From CADCVW01 sp035644935 (lineage in GTDB: Bacteria > Pseudomonadota > Alphaproteobacteria > Sphingomonadales > Sphingomonadaceae): 60,227 bases of DNA. Within the stretch, counting starts at the first letter, position 1. Each line of letters opens with the position of its first letter. The translations under genes and the position numbers were made by a program. The stretch covers positions 1 to 60,227 of the forward strand of contig DASQNO010000027.1 in NCBI GenBank assembly GCA_035644935.1. The letters run 5' to 3'. The notes under the pieces are model-generated. The model searched no databases, was not told the DNA's origin, and saw only the letters and a list, made by a program, of their open reading frames with translations. Below are positions 34,877 to 44,211 of this stretch, one piece after another.

Positions 34877-36347
34877 TTACCTTGCTGTCGCTTCCACGAG
34901 CCGAAGGTAGCTCGGGTTGTCGTAAGCCGCCGCCGTGACGTCCCGGATCAGCTTTGCTCCATTCGCTCCGTTGGTGAGCACCACCAGGCCGGTCCTGTGC
35001 TCCGGGATCAAGAAGACGGCCGAGCGCTCGCCCTCGTTAACCCCGGTGTGCGTAACTACGGTTTCACCCGGATAGCCGAACAGCATCCAGCCCAGCCCCA
35101 TGCCCATCCGGGGCGGACATTGCGCCAGGGCTATGCCATCAACTCCGCACATCTCATTCCGCTGGTCGCGGGCGATGGCGAAGCGTTGTTCCTTAATGGC
35201 CGGACTGAGCGCCGGGCCACGCATTGTCGTGGCTGCGAAACGGGCATAGTCGCCGATGGTTGTGTGCACACAGCACGCGCCCGAAAAGTCGAGCCGCAGG
35301 AGCGGCGGCAGCTCACGGCCTTGCCCATCATGCGGGTAGGCTGCGCGTGATTTCCAAGTCGGCTGGACGGTGTAGGACGTGTTTCGCATGCCCAGGGGCG
35401 CGAAGAATAGACGCTTCGCGAGTTCCTCGAAGCTCTGTCCAGTACGGCGTTCGGCATAGCGTGCAGCATAGGTGTATCCTTCTCCCGAGTAGCGAAACGT
35501 AGTTCCGGGCTCGACGACAAAGCTAAGCACGTAACCGGTATGCACGCGCCAGTTGGGCAGGCCCGTGCGATGTCTCAATGCCGTCTTTACGGTGAGGCTA
35601 CCCGCTCTGATCGCCCGCGAGATCCGGGTCGACCCAGTCGGGCGCCATCGGCGCAGGTCGAGCCGCCCGGTTGAAGCGAGCCGAAGCAAGACCTCGGCGG
35701 TAATTGGTTTGCTGAGCGATGCAACATTGAACAGCGTATCGGCGCCCGCCTTCTGACCTCTACGGCGCTCGCTGTAGACGCGCGTGAACGCAACCTTCCA
35801 TCCGAAATGTAGGCCACCGCTGCGGCGGGCACGCCATAGCGAGACAGAAGCGCCGGGACGTTTGCGTCGAGCCAGTTTGGGAGCGCAGCGCCCTGTGCCT
35901 TGATGACAGTTCGGGCCGGCTCCCCCCGCTTCGCCCGTGCGACGATCCTGCCCTGTTCCGACACGGTTAAGCCCTCGGCTGTGAACGTGATCGTCAGATC
36001 TCGCTCTTTCGTGCCGAAGGTTCCGTCGGAGCAAGGTGCCAGTTTGAACGTCATCGGGCCGAAGGCCAGCCGCAGGGTGTCGCCAACACGCGTAACGGCG
36101 ACTTCGCCGCCGTCCTCGGCGACGTAGCGGCCGACGAGCTCCGCCGTCCGGCTCGGACGTTCCACTTCAGTCGCTGTTGGCGATCCGGGGGCGCAGGTCC
36201 GTACCGACACGGGGCGCGTCTGATCCGGCTCTTGAGGGCGGGACGTCGCCTGGCCGCCGGACTTCGCTGCTGCATCGGGCTCGTCGGCTTGGCTTCAAGC
36301 GCGACGGGTACGGTCATGAAGATGGATGTGAGAACCCCGGCGGAGCT
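34877..36347 (-). pseudogene. Beta-lactamase-family (class C/PBP-like) serine hydrolase, multiply frameshifted
   Basis: Read from the 5' end: a signal-peptide-like segment (GVLTSIFMTVPVALEAKP, about 36345-36290) in one frame; an N-terminal domain (AELVGRYVAEDGGEVAVTRV) and ALLSRYGVPAAAVAYISDG in a second; then, after a one-base loss near 35800, KVAFTRVYSERRRGQKAGAD with the catalytic SxxK (NVASLSKPITAE) and YSGEGYTYA in a third frame running to 34877. A further compensated slip affects about 35600-35655, where APMAPDWVDPDLAGDQSG appears out of frame. At least three frame changes in one gene mean it is not expressed as a whole. The 5' limit is approximate. Confidence 0.75.
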
Positions 36348-36748
36348 CAGGCGCCCTCGGGCATGCTCTTGGACCGCTCGCCTCTCGCATGTTGACCGAT
36401 CCACGCACTAGCTCCTGTTGTGTGTTAGTTGTCTAGTACACTGAAGATGGATGAGGCAAGCTGGTTGCGGTGAAACATGTTCTAGTACCGAGTGCCGATC
36501 CACGCACATCAGCAACAGGGCGGCTAAGGACGAAAACCGTAGAAGACCCGATTGTGGACCTCCAAAACGTCCTGACCGCTCCCCGACTATCGACGTTCGT
36601 TCAGGTGACGCGCCTCGGCTACGATGCCGAGAGCGGCTCGGCAAGCCGGCCGCTTCACGAACATCTAAGACCCAAGCTTTGGGTGCGATTCTTGGAACAT
36701 ACCAAACGGGTGCTTCACAAAGGCAGGTCGTCTTTGTAGCATTACTCC
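36348..36748. other. Stretch without a supported gene
   Basis: A short open frame on the plus strand (36470-36739) encodes 89 residues with no recognisable domain. Its end lies just before the oxygenase gene. The short motif GACGTTCGTTCAG at 36592-36604 is one copy of a family repeated through the right part of the island. Confidence 0.45.
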
Positions 36749-37498
36749 ATGGGATTTAGAGGATCTATCCGTCCGCGACATTTCCAAGTCGACGCACTGG
36801 AGCATGCCCACGCAACCTTTCGGTCAGATCGCTTCAAGTCGGTAGTGATCGACAATTTTCTGGAGCCGCCGCTTGCCGAAGGACTTCTTGCCTGCTTCGA
36901 GAAGGATGGCAACTTTGAGGAACATCACTGCTTAAAGCAGCAAGTGGCCGCAACCACATCGAAGACTCGTAAAACTGGATTAACGATCGAACAGACCGTA
37001 AGCGCTGAAGACTTCGCGGCCGCTCCCGATGATAGCCGCTTGGCGCGCGAACTTCTCATGCGATGCGATCCATCTCACAATATGGGTAGCGCAGGCTGGC
37101 TAGCGCACATCCGCTTCTTGGAACTGTTGGCCAGCGCCGAATTCAAATCTTATTTAGCTGCGATTACCGACACAACCGACCTCCGAGATGTGACTTACAT
37201 GGCGCGCACCATGCGCCACGGCGACCTTTGCAGCGCCCATAGCGATGCGGGAGACGGCCGTAAGCTTTGCATGCTCCTGTACGTCGGCGACGGCTGGCGT
37301 TCGGGGTTCGGCGGGCGCTTCCAAAATGTCCACGATGGCAAGGTAGCACGTAGTGTAGAGCCGCTCGGCAACAGGTTGATCCTGCACCGACCCGCTCCAA
37401 AGCAAATCCACCAGGTCGAGCCGATCAGCGAGTCCGGCCGGCACTGGAGACGGCACACTTACTCGGTTTGGTTCGGCAGATTTCCGGAGCACGACTAG
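36749..37498 (+). CDS. 2-oxoglutarate/Fe(II)-dependent oxygenase
   Basis: A 249-residue protein with the double-stranded beta-helix of the 2OG-Fe(II) superfamily. SVVIDNFLEPPLAEGLLACF near residue 30 is the usual lead-in. The iron ligands are in CSAHSDAGDGRK (H-x-D) and the distal histidine is in QIHQVEPISE; the arginine for 2-oxoglutarate is likely in RRHTYSVWFGR. The closest relatives in my memory are prolyl-hydroxylase-like proteins, but the substrate is unknown. It is convergent with the lipoprotein gene at 37495-37782, with 4 bases of overlap at the stops. Confidence 0.78.
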   Translation: MGFRGSIRPRHFQVDALEHAHATFRSDRFKSVVIDNFLEPPLAEGLLACFEKDGNFEEHHCLKQQVAATTSKTRKTGLTIEQTVSAEDFAAAPDDSRLARELLMRCDPSHNMGSAGWLAHIRFLELLASAEFKSYLAAITDTTDLRDVTYMARTMRHGDLCSAHSDAGDGRKLCMLLYVGDGWRSGFGGRFQNVHDGKVARSVEPLGNRLILHRPAPKQIHQVEPISESGRHWRRHTYSVWFGRFPEHD

Positions 37499-37782
37499 CG
37501 CTCGGTTCTTCCGCCTCCCCTACCGGTTCGATTGGGAGCCTGTTGGGGTTCGCCATCCACTACCCCGCCGGTTCGACCCGTTCGGCTGCGTTCGGATTGC
37601 GCTGGCGCGGATCCGAGCATCGGTGCGGTCGTCTTGGATGAAGCTTTGGTCGGCTCGGAGGAAGAGGCAGGTGTCGTCGCTTGCGGAGCCGTGGAGGTTC
37701 TCGAGTCCTTATCTTCTGGAACCTGTCCGCAAGCTGCAGCCAAAAGCGAGAGAGACAAGACCTCGAGGTCGGATTTCTTCAT
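37495..37782 (-). CDS. Small lipoprotein, low complexity
   Basis: A 95-residue protein with the lipobox SLLAAAC preceded by a short signal. The mature part is threonine/serine- and proline-rich (STAPQATTPASSSEPTKASS), then arginine- and glycine-rich near the C-terminus (RTGRGGGRTER). It looks like an unstructured surface lipoprotein or linker. Its stop overlaps that of the oxygenase from the opposite strand. I see no family. Confidence 0.6.
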   Translation of the reverse strand: MKKSDLEVLSLSLLAAACGQVPEDKDSRTSTAPQATTPASSSEPTKASSKTTAPMLGSAPAQSERSRTGRTGGVVDGEPQQAPNRTGRGGGRTER

Positions 37783-38234
37783 GGTTTTGGTTCTCCCACC
37801 CGTTTAGTCATCGAGGCTGAACGTTCGAGTGACGCAAGGCAAGCTTCAATCGAGACGAGCCAGGCTTCAAACGTATCCCGCTACCAATGGCCTGACACTT
37901 CGCCGTCAGCTCGAAATCGCTACCCACGTCTGGATCGCGCTGACAGCTTCGACCCACAAGCGGACACTCAGAACAGCTCTGGGGGTTCTTGGACCTGGAC
38001 GTTCGTTCATCTCCGGAACTAGTGTCAGCTAACTCTTTCGCCGGTTGCGAGCTGCCGCCCCAAGCAGCCTACCTTGCGCCTGGCAAGCTTCCGAACAAGC
38101 TGTTGTATGTCCCTCGGATAACCTTCAAGCTTACATGCAAGCTACGACGAGGGAGAGACGCGGATGGGGCGGGACCCGGACGGTCTGCATGACCTGCGGA
38201 GGCGCTGCTAAGCCGCCACAGGGCGGAGGCCGCG
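37783..38234. other. Stretch without a supported gene
   Basis: Short frames only. It holds one copy of the GACGTTCGTTCAT motif at 37998-38010. No ribosome binding site precedes any frame. Confidence 0.5.
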
Positions 38235-39488
38235 CTAATTCTTTGACTCCGGGGCGGGCAGCTCACGACCCTGCATGATGCGTCGTTCAATTCGTCGCAG
38301 ATTCCGGACATCGGCGGCCGGGTCGGCACCTAGAACCAGGAAGTCCGCTTCGCAGCCCGTCTGAAGGCAGCCGACGCGCCTTTCGGTGAACATCAGCGCC
38401 GCCGTGTTGAGCGCAACCGCCGCCGTTTGCGCGTCGGTCATTGCGCCGATCTCCACGAGATGTTCCGCTTCGGTGAAGATCTCGCCCCGGCCATCCGTGC
38501 CGATCAGCACCGGCGCACCCGCCGCACGTAGTCGCTGGAGGTTTTCCGCTTGCAGCCTCGCGGCATCCCGAGTTTCGGGCTTCAACCCTCCAGTCGCTGC
38601 GCCATAGGCGTCGCCTCGGATAAGCGCATAGGTAGGTATCACCACCATGCCCGACTTAGCGACCAGCTCGGCGTCGGCTTCGGAAAGTCGCTTTGCCTCC
38701 AGCTTGGCGCCCGTACCTCCGCTGTAGCCCGGCAGATGTGCGGCGATGTCCACGCCCGCCCAAGCCGCCATGCGTAGATCATGGGCTGTTTCGACATGAA
38801 CGGCGACGGGCAGCCCCCGCCGATGCGCCTGCGCGACGAGATAGGGCATGTTGATGGGATTAAGGCCCTTACTCCCGTAAGCCTTCGGATCGCTCTTAAG
38901 CGTCTGGTATCGCTCGGAGTTGAGCAAATAAGCTTTAACGAACTGCGCACCCTGCTCCTTGAGCTTATCGAGCGCTGCGTCGATCTGCGCCGGTGTCGAG
39001 CCGTAGTGAAAGGCGTTGCCGACAAACCATTCGCGTGGTTTGCCGCCGTATACCGGCTTGGCGAGATACTCGACGTAGAGCCTCTCCGGATGCCCGCCGG
39101 GCTCGGTGATCCCACCCTGGCTTACGACCACATCGTAAGCGTCGCTTCGTTCGAAGAAGGCGCGTCCTTCAGGCCCGATTACCACCGTGGTCGGGTTCCA
39201 AACGTAGAATACGCCCACGTCCGTGTAGGAGCGGCTCCCGTCCGGTGTCGGATTGGTTACGTGCGCATGAGCGTTGCCGTAAGCGGGCGTCACGAATTTG
39301 CCGGATACGTCCACACGCGTTGCTTCCGCAGGCACCTCCCCGGCATCGATGATCCGGCCGTTATTCACGGCGACGTCCCGCGCGACCCAACCGTCGCCCG
39401 ACCAGATCTGCCCACCTGCATAGACCACCGGCTCCGCCTTCGCAGAGCCCGCGGCCAACACGACCAAAACCGCCCACCATGCTTTCAT
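38235..39488 (-). CDS. Exported amidohydrolase family protein
   Basis: A 417-residue amidohydrolase with a signal peptide (MKAWWAVLVVLAAGSAKA). The metal-dependent hydrolase signs are GNAHAHVTNP (HxH), a lysine in FVKAYLL, a histidine in PVAVHVETAHD, a second in IAAHLPG and the aspartate in LIGTDGRGE. The C-terminal composite domain (CEADFLVLGADPAADVRNLR) is typical of exported imidazolonepropionase-like amidohydrolases. The substrate is unknown; peptide or drug-like amides are possible. The LytTR regulator at 39615 lies upstream on the same strand, 126 bases away, and may control it. Confidence 0.82.
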   Translation of the reverse strand: MKAWWAVLVVLAAGSAKAEPVVYAGGQIWSGDGWVARDVAVNNGRIIDAGEVPAEATRVDVSGKFVTPAYGNAHAHVTNPTPDGSRSYTDVGVFYVWNPTTVVIGPEGRAFFERSDAYDVVVSQGGITEPGGHPERLYVEYLAKPVYGGKPREWFVGNAFHYGSTPAQIDAALDKLKEQGAQFVKAYLLNSERYQTLKSDPKAYGSKGLNPINMPYLVAQAHRRGLPVAVHVETAHDLRMAAWAGVDIAAHLPGYSGGTGAKLEAKRLSEADAELVAKSGMVVIPTYALIRGDAYGAATGGLKPETRDAARLQAENLQRLRAAGAPVLIGTDGRGEIFTEAEHLVEIGAMTDAQTAAVALNTAALMFTERRVGCLQTGCEADFLVLGADPAADVRNLRRIERRIMQGRELPAPESKN

Positions 39489-39614
39489 CTCAAGACCACC
39501 CCAGCGCTATCAAGGCGCATCCGAAAGGCGCCTGCTGGGACACTCTGGCTCGGTCGCAGGGGCATCTGGCGATTTTCCGGTGAACTGACATGTTCGAACC
39601 GGCGAACAGGAGGA

Positions 39615-40430
39615 TCAGGATAGCCGCTCTCGGAGAAGCTTGGTGCCTGTGCGGCTGGCGGTGATGTCCGGTCCGGTTTCCATGCGCAGGGTAGTACGCC
39701 CCCCACCCGCCGGTTCGGCGCGGAGCATGCGATCGAGGTTGACAATGGCGGACCGATGAGCGCGCAGGAAGCGTGTTGGATCGAGCGCGGCCTCCCACTC
39801 GGACAGCGTGGTCGAGACGAGAATCTGGGTGTTCGTGGTTTGCACTTGCGTATAGTCGTCCGCGCCAACAACAGACACGATGTCGCTCGCCAGAATGGGC
39901 GCTATTTCCTCATCCTGCCGCACCAAGAAACGGTCGCGCACCACGCCGGCGCAGTCGTCGATAATCACCAGTCCGGTCGCTGGTGGACGGGCCTCCAGCA
40001 TCGTGAGAGCCGCCAGCGCAAGGTAGAAAGCGAATCCTTGCAACAACTGCCATTCGACGGCCGGGCCGAACAGGAAGGGATAAACCTGGAAGCGAGTGGG
40101 CCCGTCACCGTCCAGTAGCCCCGCCGTGACGGTCAGGAGCCACAACCAGCCGAAGGTGAAGACGACCGCGAGCAGGACCTGGGCAACTCGGTGTCGCCAG
40201 CCGACTAGCGGAATGACCCAACGTCTTAGCGCGTGCCGGGCCAGCACCGCCGTCAAAGCCAATGGGATGATGTTGCGCGTCACCTGCACGAGAAGCTCGC
40301 CCGGTTCGGGATTGCGCGTTGTCACGAACACAATGGCATAGGCGAGTGCCACCGCTGCAAGCGCGAGGAGATCGCCCCGCGACAAAACCGGCGGCGACGG
40401 AGCCGAATGAAGAGCGCGAGCTTGGTTCAC
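39615..40430 (-). CDS. Membrane-anchored LytTR-family regulator, second copy
   Basis: A 271-residue protein with four hydrophobic segments in residues 20-150 (LLALAAVALAYAIVFVTTR; ITPLAL-type; VLLAVVFTFGWLWLLTVTAG; LLQGFAFYLALAALTML). The C-terminal LytTR domain has SVVGADDYTQVQTTNTQI and FLRAHRSAIVNLDRML. It is the same build as the regulator at 25970-26779, though only distantly alike in sequence. The amidohydrolase gene follows on the same strand. Confidence 0.82.
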   Translation of the reverse strand: MNQARALHSAPSPPVLSRGDLLALAAVALAYAIVFVTTRNPEPGELLVQVTRNIIPLALTAVLARHALRRWVIPLVGWRHRVAQVLLAVVFTFGWLWLLTVTAGLLDGDGPTRFQVYPFLFGPAVEWQLLQGFAFYLALAALTMLEARPPATGLVIIDDCAGVVRDRFLVRQDEEIAPILASDIVSVVGADDYTQVQTTNTQILVSTTLSEWEAALDPTRFLRAHRSAIVNLDRMLRAEPAGGGRTTLRMETGPDITASRTGTKLLRERLS

Positions 40431-40854
40431 AGCTTCGTTCTAAACATGTGAAGCTCGTGTCGTCACGCGGCGGCTGTTCCCTCGCAGTCAGAAGGCAGTT
40501 CGAGTGCTTAGTCGATGACCTGGCGGCCGTAGAGTCCGGACCAGGTATCGCTGACGCACAGCCAGACATTCACACCGCCTAGCGGCTCACCTGAAAACCG
40601 GACGGTCGTTCATAGTGCCACGAACAGCACCAGCTCTCACCCAACCGCTTGAGCTTTCTGCAAGGTATCAAGCTCTCTCCGCTGCAGTGATCGATCATCG
40701 GAGTGACGCCGCGAGCCGCAGTCCACCCGGCCCGCGGCGTCTCTCGTAAGTGTCTCCCATGTCCGTCGTCTGCGTCGACATGGGTTCGCTTGAGTTCGTC
40801 GACGGTATGCCTGCGCTAAGGCCCGGTTTACTGCTTGAGGAGTACAGCTTCTGG
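40431..40854. other. Stretch without a supported gene
   Basis: No credible coding region. A copy of the repeat motif (GACGGTCGTTCAT) is at 40601-40613, preceded by CCTGAAAACCG. A longer in-frame reading of the next gene begins at 40750, but it lacks support. Confidence 0.45.
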
Positions 40855-41226
40855 ATGAGCTTCAAAAAGCCCTTCCGTGCTTCCCCGGTTCGGCTTGGCC
40901 CTTATCACAGGGCGCAGCAGCGCCGGCAGCAAAGCATCGTAGCAGCCAAGGTGCTTAGCGTCGCAGTCGCCGGAGGGCTGGCGGTAGGCCTTCTTGCTGC
41001 GGTGAACGCAAATGGCGGTCTCACCGTGATCGGTTCGGCCGGTCGCGAAGCGGCCGTGTTCAGCGGTTTGGCGCGCAGGAACACGCCAATGCCCGGTGCG
41101 CATTACTCCGGGTGTAATGAAGCCCGAGCAGCGGGCGTCGCGCCCCTCTATGTCGGCGAGCCTGGCTACCGTTCGGGAATGGATGGGGACGGCGACGGCG
41201 TTGCATGTGAGCCCTATCGAACCTGA
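40855..41226 (+). CDS. Excalibur calcium-binding domain protein
   Basis: A 123-residue protein beginning MSFKKPFRASPVRLGPYHRA. A membrane helix (SVAVAGGLAVGLLAAVN, about residues 40-56) anchors it. The C-terminus is an excalibur domain: YSGCNEARAAG, then PGYRSGMDGDGDGVACEPY with the DxDxDG loop and flanking cysteines. Excalibur proteins are extracytoplasmic and bind calcium. GAGGAG about 13 bases before the ATG gives weak support for this start; a reading from 40750 would add 35 residues. Confidence 0.75.
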   Translation: MSFKKPFRASPVRLGPYHRAQQRRQQSIVAAKVLSVAVAGGLAVGLLAAVNANGGLTVIGSAGREAAVFSGLARRNTPMPGAHYSGCNEARAAGVAPLYVGEPGYRSGMDGDGDGVACEPYRT

Positions 41227-41367
41227 GCTTGAGAGGAGCGCAATCTACCTGATCGCTGTTCCCGAAGACCGGGCGTTTGTTCAATGTTCGATCGGTGTCC
41301 GAGAATGGCCCGGAGCGGACCAGCAGTCTGCAAGGACATCAAGGGTGCTATTGTCACCCCTTGAAAG

Positions 41368-42417
41368 CTATCCTGCTTTTGATGCTGACGGCGCGCCTGT
41401 GTGGCCAAGGCAGGTCGCGCGAGGCGATGTGATCGCGGCGAGGATGCCGGTGAGCTCGTTTTCCCGAACAAGCCAATTTCGATAACGCGGGATCCACTGA
41501 GCTCTGCCCTTGCAGGCACTTCTGACGATTTCAATCAACGCGTCGTTCTTTTCGTTTCGAAGCGCGTAGCGTCCATCGGGCAGACGGGTGATGTTGACGG
41601 CGCCATGCGCAGTGGAAACTGTCCGAGGAGCATCTTCAACGACACCCATTGATAGCTCAGCGTTTGCTGGCGGGGGACCCGATGGATCCGAGGTTTTCGG
41701 ATGCGGCAGGCGCAGCTTGGCCCGCCAATCGAAGGTGGCCGGGACGTGCGCGTAGACGAGCCGCTCGCCGAGAGCTTTCAGATCTTCGCGCGACATTCCG
41801 CTGACCATGTGTCGTCCGACCATGCCCAGAGCCGTTCCCAAACCAATCCCGTCCGTCTGCTTGCGCCACCAATCCCCGAAGTTGTCCGACTTCACGATGT
41901 GAGCGTCAGACGGCAGCTTGCGTCGATCGATGCTCGAGGTCGGCGAGATAAGGACCACGGCATTAATCTTCTGTATCGTCCTGATGCCGTTCGCGTCGAG
42001 CCACTGGCGTAGAACCTCGCATTGCCTGCGGGCTTGGTTGACGGGAGACGCGATCGACGTTGGCTTCCCATTACGCCAGACCGTCCAGTCTCCATGCTCA
42101 TCGCAGCTAAGCCGGCCGGAGTAGTTCTTCGTCTCAAGTACCCAGGCGGCTCCCTGTATGCGGTGGATCACGAGATGGTCGATCTGAGCGTATTCTCCGT
42201 CCACTCCGATGCGAAGATCATGGAGGACCGCCGTTCTCTCGCTGCTTCCGAATTCGCGCTTCAGGAAGTGAGCAGCGTCACGTTCGCCAGCTATCCCGCT
42301 GTATATATTCTCAATCTGCTTCTGAACGGCAGGGCGGAAGCTTGCGGGTGCGATACTCTCGAGCAGCTTGAGCTCCGCGATGCCGGCAGAGCGATCGTCG
42401 GCTTCCTTTAGGATCAT
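41368..42417 (-). CDS. NERD-domain (nuclease-related) protein
   Basis: A 349-residue protein. Residues 40-150 form a NERD domain: SGIAGERDAAHFLKREF, the acidic core IDHLVIH and VLETKNYSGRL, followed by QARRQCEVLRQWLD. These are the PD-(D/E)xK-like residues of the family. The rest is less clear, with helical segments and a C-terminal region (NGKPTSI earlier; ALRNEKNDALIEIV). NERD proteins are thought to act on nucleic acids, sometimes in defence or DNA-processing islands. It stands alone here, so no partner system can be named. Confidence 0.78.
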   Translation of the reverse strand: MILKEADDRSAGIAELKLLESIAPASFRPAVQKQIENIYSGIAGERDAAHFLKREFGSSERTAVLHDLRIGVDGEYAQIDHLVIHRIQGAAWVLETKNYSGRLSCDEHGDWTVWRNGKPTSIASPVNQARRQCEVLRQWLDANGIRTIQKINAVVLISPTSSIDRRKLPSDAHIVKSDNFGDWWRKQTDGIGLGTALGMVGRHMVSGMSREDLKALGERLVYAHVPATFDWRAKLRLPHPKTSDPSGPPPANAELSMGVVEDAPRTVSTAHGAVNITRLPDGRYALRNEKNDALIEIVRSACKGRAQWIPRYRNWLVRENELTGILAAITSPRATCLGHTGAPSASKAG

Positions 42418-42580
42418 ATAAACCCCTACTCACAGCCGATATGGGTAGCAGTGCCGTTGGCCGCGGTTCACTTTAACAAGGCCTCACGACCATCGAAGAT
42501 CGGGTTAACGAGCCGACTGACCCGAAGCCGGATAATCCACACGCGGACGTTCACAGTCCATCTTCTGCTCCCCTATACCC

Positions 42581-42593
42581 GACGTTCGTTCAT
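42581..42593. repeat. GACGTTCGTTCAT repeat, representative copy
   Basis: This 13-bp motif recurs in the right part of the island at 36592 (last base differs), 37998, 40601 (one change), 42581 and 46428 (one change). All copies lie in stretches without genes and all point the same way. Two share a CCTGAAA-ACCGG lead-in. Confidence 0.55.
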
Positions 42594-42659
42594 GGAAGGG
42601 TGCGGGGGGGGTGAGCCGCGAGTCTTGCTCCACGCCGATTTGCGCTTTGATGATCCCGC

Positions 42660-43151
42660 TTACTTGGCGGCTCCCCGCAAGGGTTCGAGACCGGGGCCGC
42701 GCAGACCCGTCAGGATCATCTCACCGTCCGGCCCAACCCGAAACTCGCCAAAACGCGCATTCTCAAAGGTTTTCGCCTGCCCCTCCTCGAAAAAGAAAGC
42801 GTTGGTGGCGAACCTCGCCTGTCCGCTCCGGACACGGTATCGAAGCGCGATCTCGTTAGGTGCCAGCGGTGTGGCATCGGCACGGCGACGGAACTGACCG
42901 ACACCTCGCCGATCGACTGCAACGACCAGGTGCCCGTCGGCAAGCTGCGTTCGCTCGCCAGGAAAGACCCGGTCGGCGAGGGCGAAGTTCAGCCGCATAT
43001 AGTCGCCCTGCATAAGCGAGCGCGGATCGACGGGACTAAGCTCGAGGAAGACGACGCGGCCGTCAGTCAGGAGGCGTTCGCGCCCGTAGATCCCTTGGTT
43101 CACGACCAGCAGGATGAGGAGCCCGGCAGCGAGCGCGACCGCCTTACGCAT
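42660..43151 (-). CDS. GDYXXLXY-motif protein
   Basis: A 163-residue protein with one N-terminal helix (VALAAGLLILLVVNQGIYG) and the name-giving motif in LMQGDYMRLNFALADR. The rest is beta-rich. This family sits next to DUF4401 and DUF2157 membrane proteins in many bacteria, as here: the DUF4401 gene overlaps its start by 8 bases upstream. It is the last gene of the operon. Function unknown. ATG at 43151 is preferred over 43178 because it sits closest to the normal family N-terminus. Confidence 0.85.
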   Translation of the reverse strand: MRKAVALAAGLLILLVVNQGIYGRERLLTDGRVVFLELSPVDPRSLMQGDYMRLNFALADRVFPGERTQLADGHLVVAVDRRGVGQFRRRADATPLAPNEIALRYRVRSGQARFATNAFFFEEGQAKTFENARFGEFRVGPDGEMILTGLRGPGLEPLRGAAK

Positions 43152-44211
43152 GGCGTGGCTCCTCAAGACTGGCGGCACTGCGGTGCAGGAATAGAGACAC
43201 AGCGAGCAGGCACAGGCCAGTGACCGCCAAGATGCCGGACTTGGTCAGCAGGGTAGCGTGCAGGCTGTAGTAGAAATGAGCGGCGAACCCGAGCAGGCTG
43301 AAAATGCCGAACACCATCAGCAGTCGGTTCCCCGCGGCAAAGCCGAGCAGCAGGATCAAGAGAGCCGAGCCTAGGCCGGGCGCCAGCAGGCACAGGATGC
43401 CGATCAGGACAGCGGCGCCAACCGTCAGCAGGAAAGTGCGGCTGGCGGGCGGGAAGCCTTCGCGGATTGACAGAGTCGCGGCTGCCCAGACCAGCACCGC
43501 GCCCGTCAGCCCTCGTCCGACCAGCGGACCATGGACCGCCATCCAGCCGGCTTCCTTGGCGCGCCCGAACAGGTCTTGGGCGCCGAACAGACGGAACGTC
43601 TCGGTCAATAACAGCGCCAGCACGAGCCCATAGCCGATCGGGCGCCAGAGACGCGCTCCCGTCGCCCACCGGGCTGGATCAAGCCAGATGGCCGCGAGGG
43701 CCGCGCACAGCAGTGGGGCGGCGAGGCCATGGAGCGCCAGTTGGTTGACCGCAAGCGCGAGCGCGACCGCCGTGCCTCCGGCAGCGAGCAGGCGGTGAAC
43801 GAAATTGGGTATGGCGAACGCCAACATGGCCTCGGTCGCAGCGATGGCGAAATAGAGGCCCGCGCCATCTGCCTTGAAGAGCTGGCCCAAACCTACGACC
43901 AAGAGCCCCTGCCCGGCCAAGCTGAGCGCCAGCGCGAACTGCTCGGCGAAGTCCTGCCCATCGAAGCTGCGGAACAAGGCAAAAGCGCCGGCACAGCAAA
44001 CTGCGCCCGCGATCATCGCGGACGCAGCGTCGTCCATAATGGAGGACAGCGCGATCCCTACGAAGCCAAGCAGGAACAGCGCCCCGATCCAGCCGGCGAT
44101 ACCGAGCATCAAGCGAATGAACCAGGGCGATCCGGGCGGCTCCCGCTCGGGCTGCGCGCCTTTGACGAGGCCGCCGGCGCTCAGCTCCGCCCAAAGCTCG
44201 GCGGCGTTCAT
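43144..44211 (-). CDS. DUF4401 membrane protein
   Basis: A 355-residue protein with about ten predicted membrane helices (for example LMLGIAGWIGALFLLGFVGI, LLCLLAPGLGSALLILLLGF). The N-terminal cytoplasmic start (NAAELWAELSAGGLVK) and the end (SASLEEPRHA) frame the helices. It matches the DUF4401 family. Start and stop overlap its neighbours (ATGA with DUF2157 at 44208-44211; 8 bases with the GDYXXLXY gene), so the three form one tight operon. Confidence 0.85.
   Translation of the reverse strand: MNAAELWAELSAGGLVKGAQPEREPPGSPWFIRLMLGIAGWIGALFLLGFVGIALSSIMDDAASAMIAGAVCCAGAFALFRSFDGQDFAEQFALALSLAGQGLLVVGLGQLFKADGAGLYFAIAATEAMLAFAIPNFVHRLLAAGGTAVALALAVNQLALHGLAAPLLCAALAAIWLDPARWATGARLWRPIGYGLVLALLLTETFRLFGAQDLFGRAKEAGWMAVHGPLVGRGLTGAVLVWAAATLSIREGFPPASRTFLLTVGAAVLIGILCLLAPGLGSALLILLLGFAAGNRLLMVFGIFSLLGFAAHFYYSLHATLLTKSGILAVTGLCLLAVSLFLHRSAASLEEPRHA

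Noticed and set aside
36749..42417. Anti-phage defence system made of the oxygenase, amidohydrolase and NERD genes
   Set aside because: The genes are on different strands, well separated by gene-free DNA, and only NERD has a possible link to defence. There is no helicase, toxin or sensor partner.
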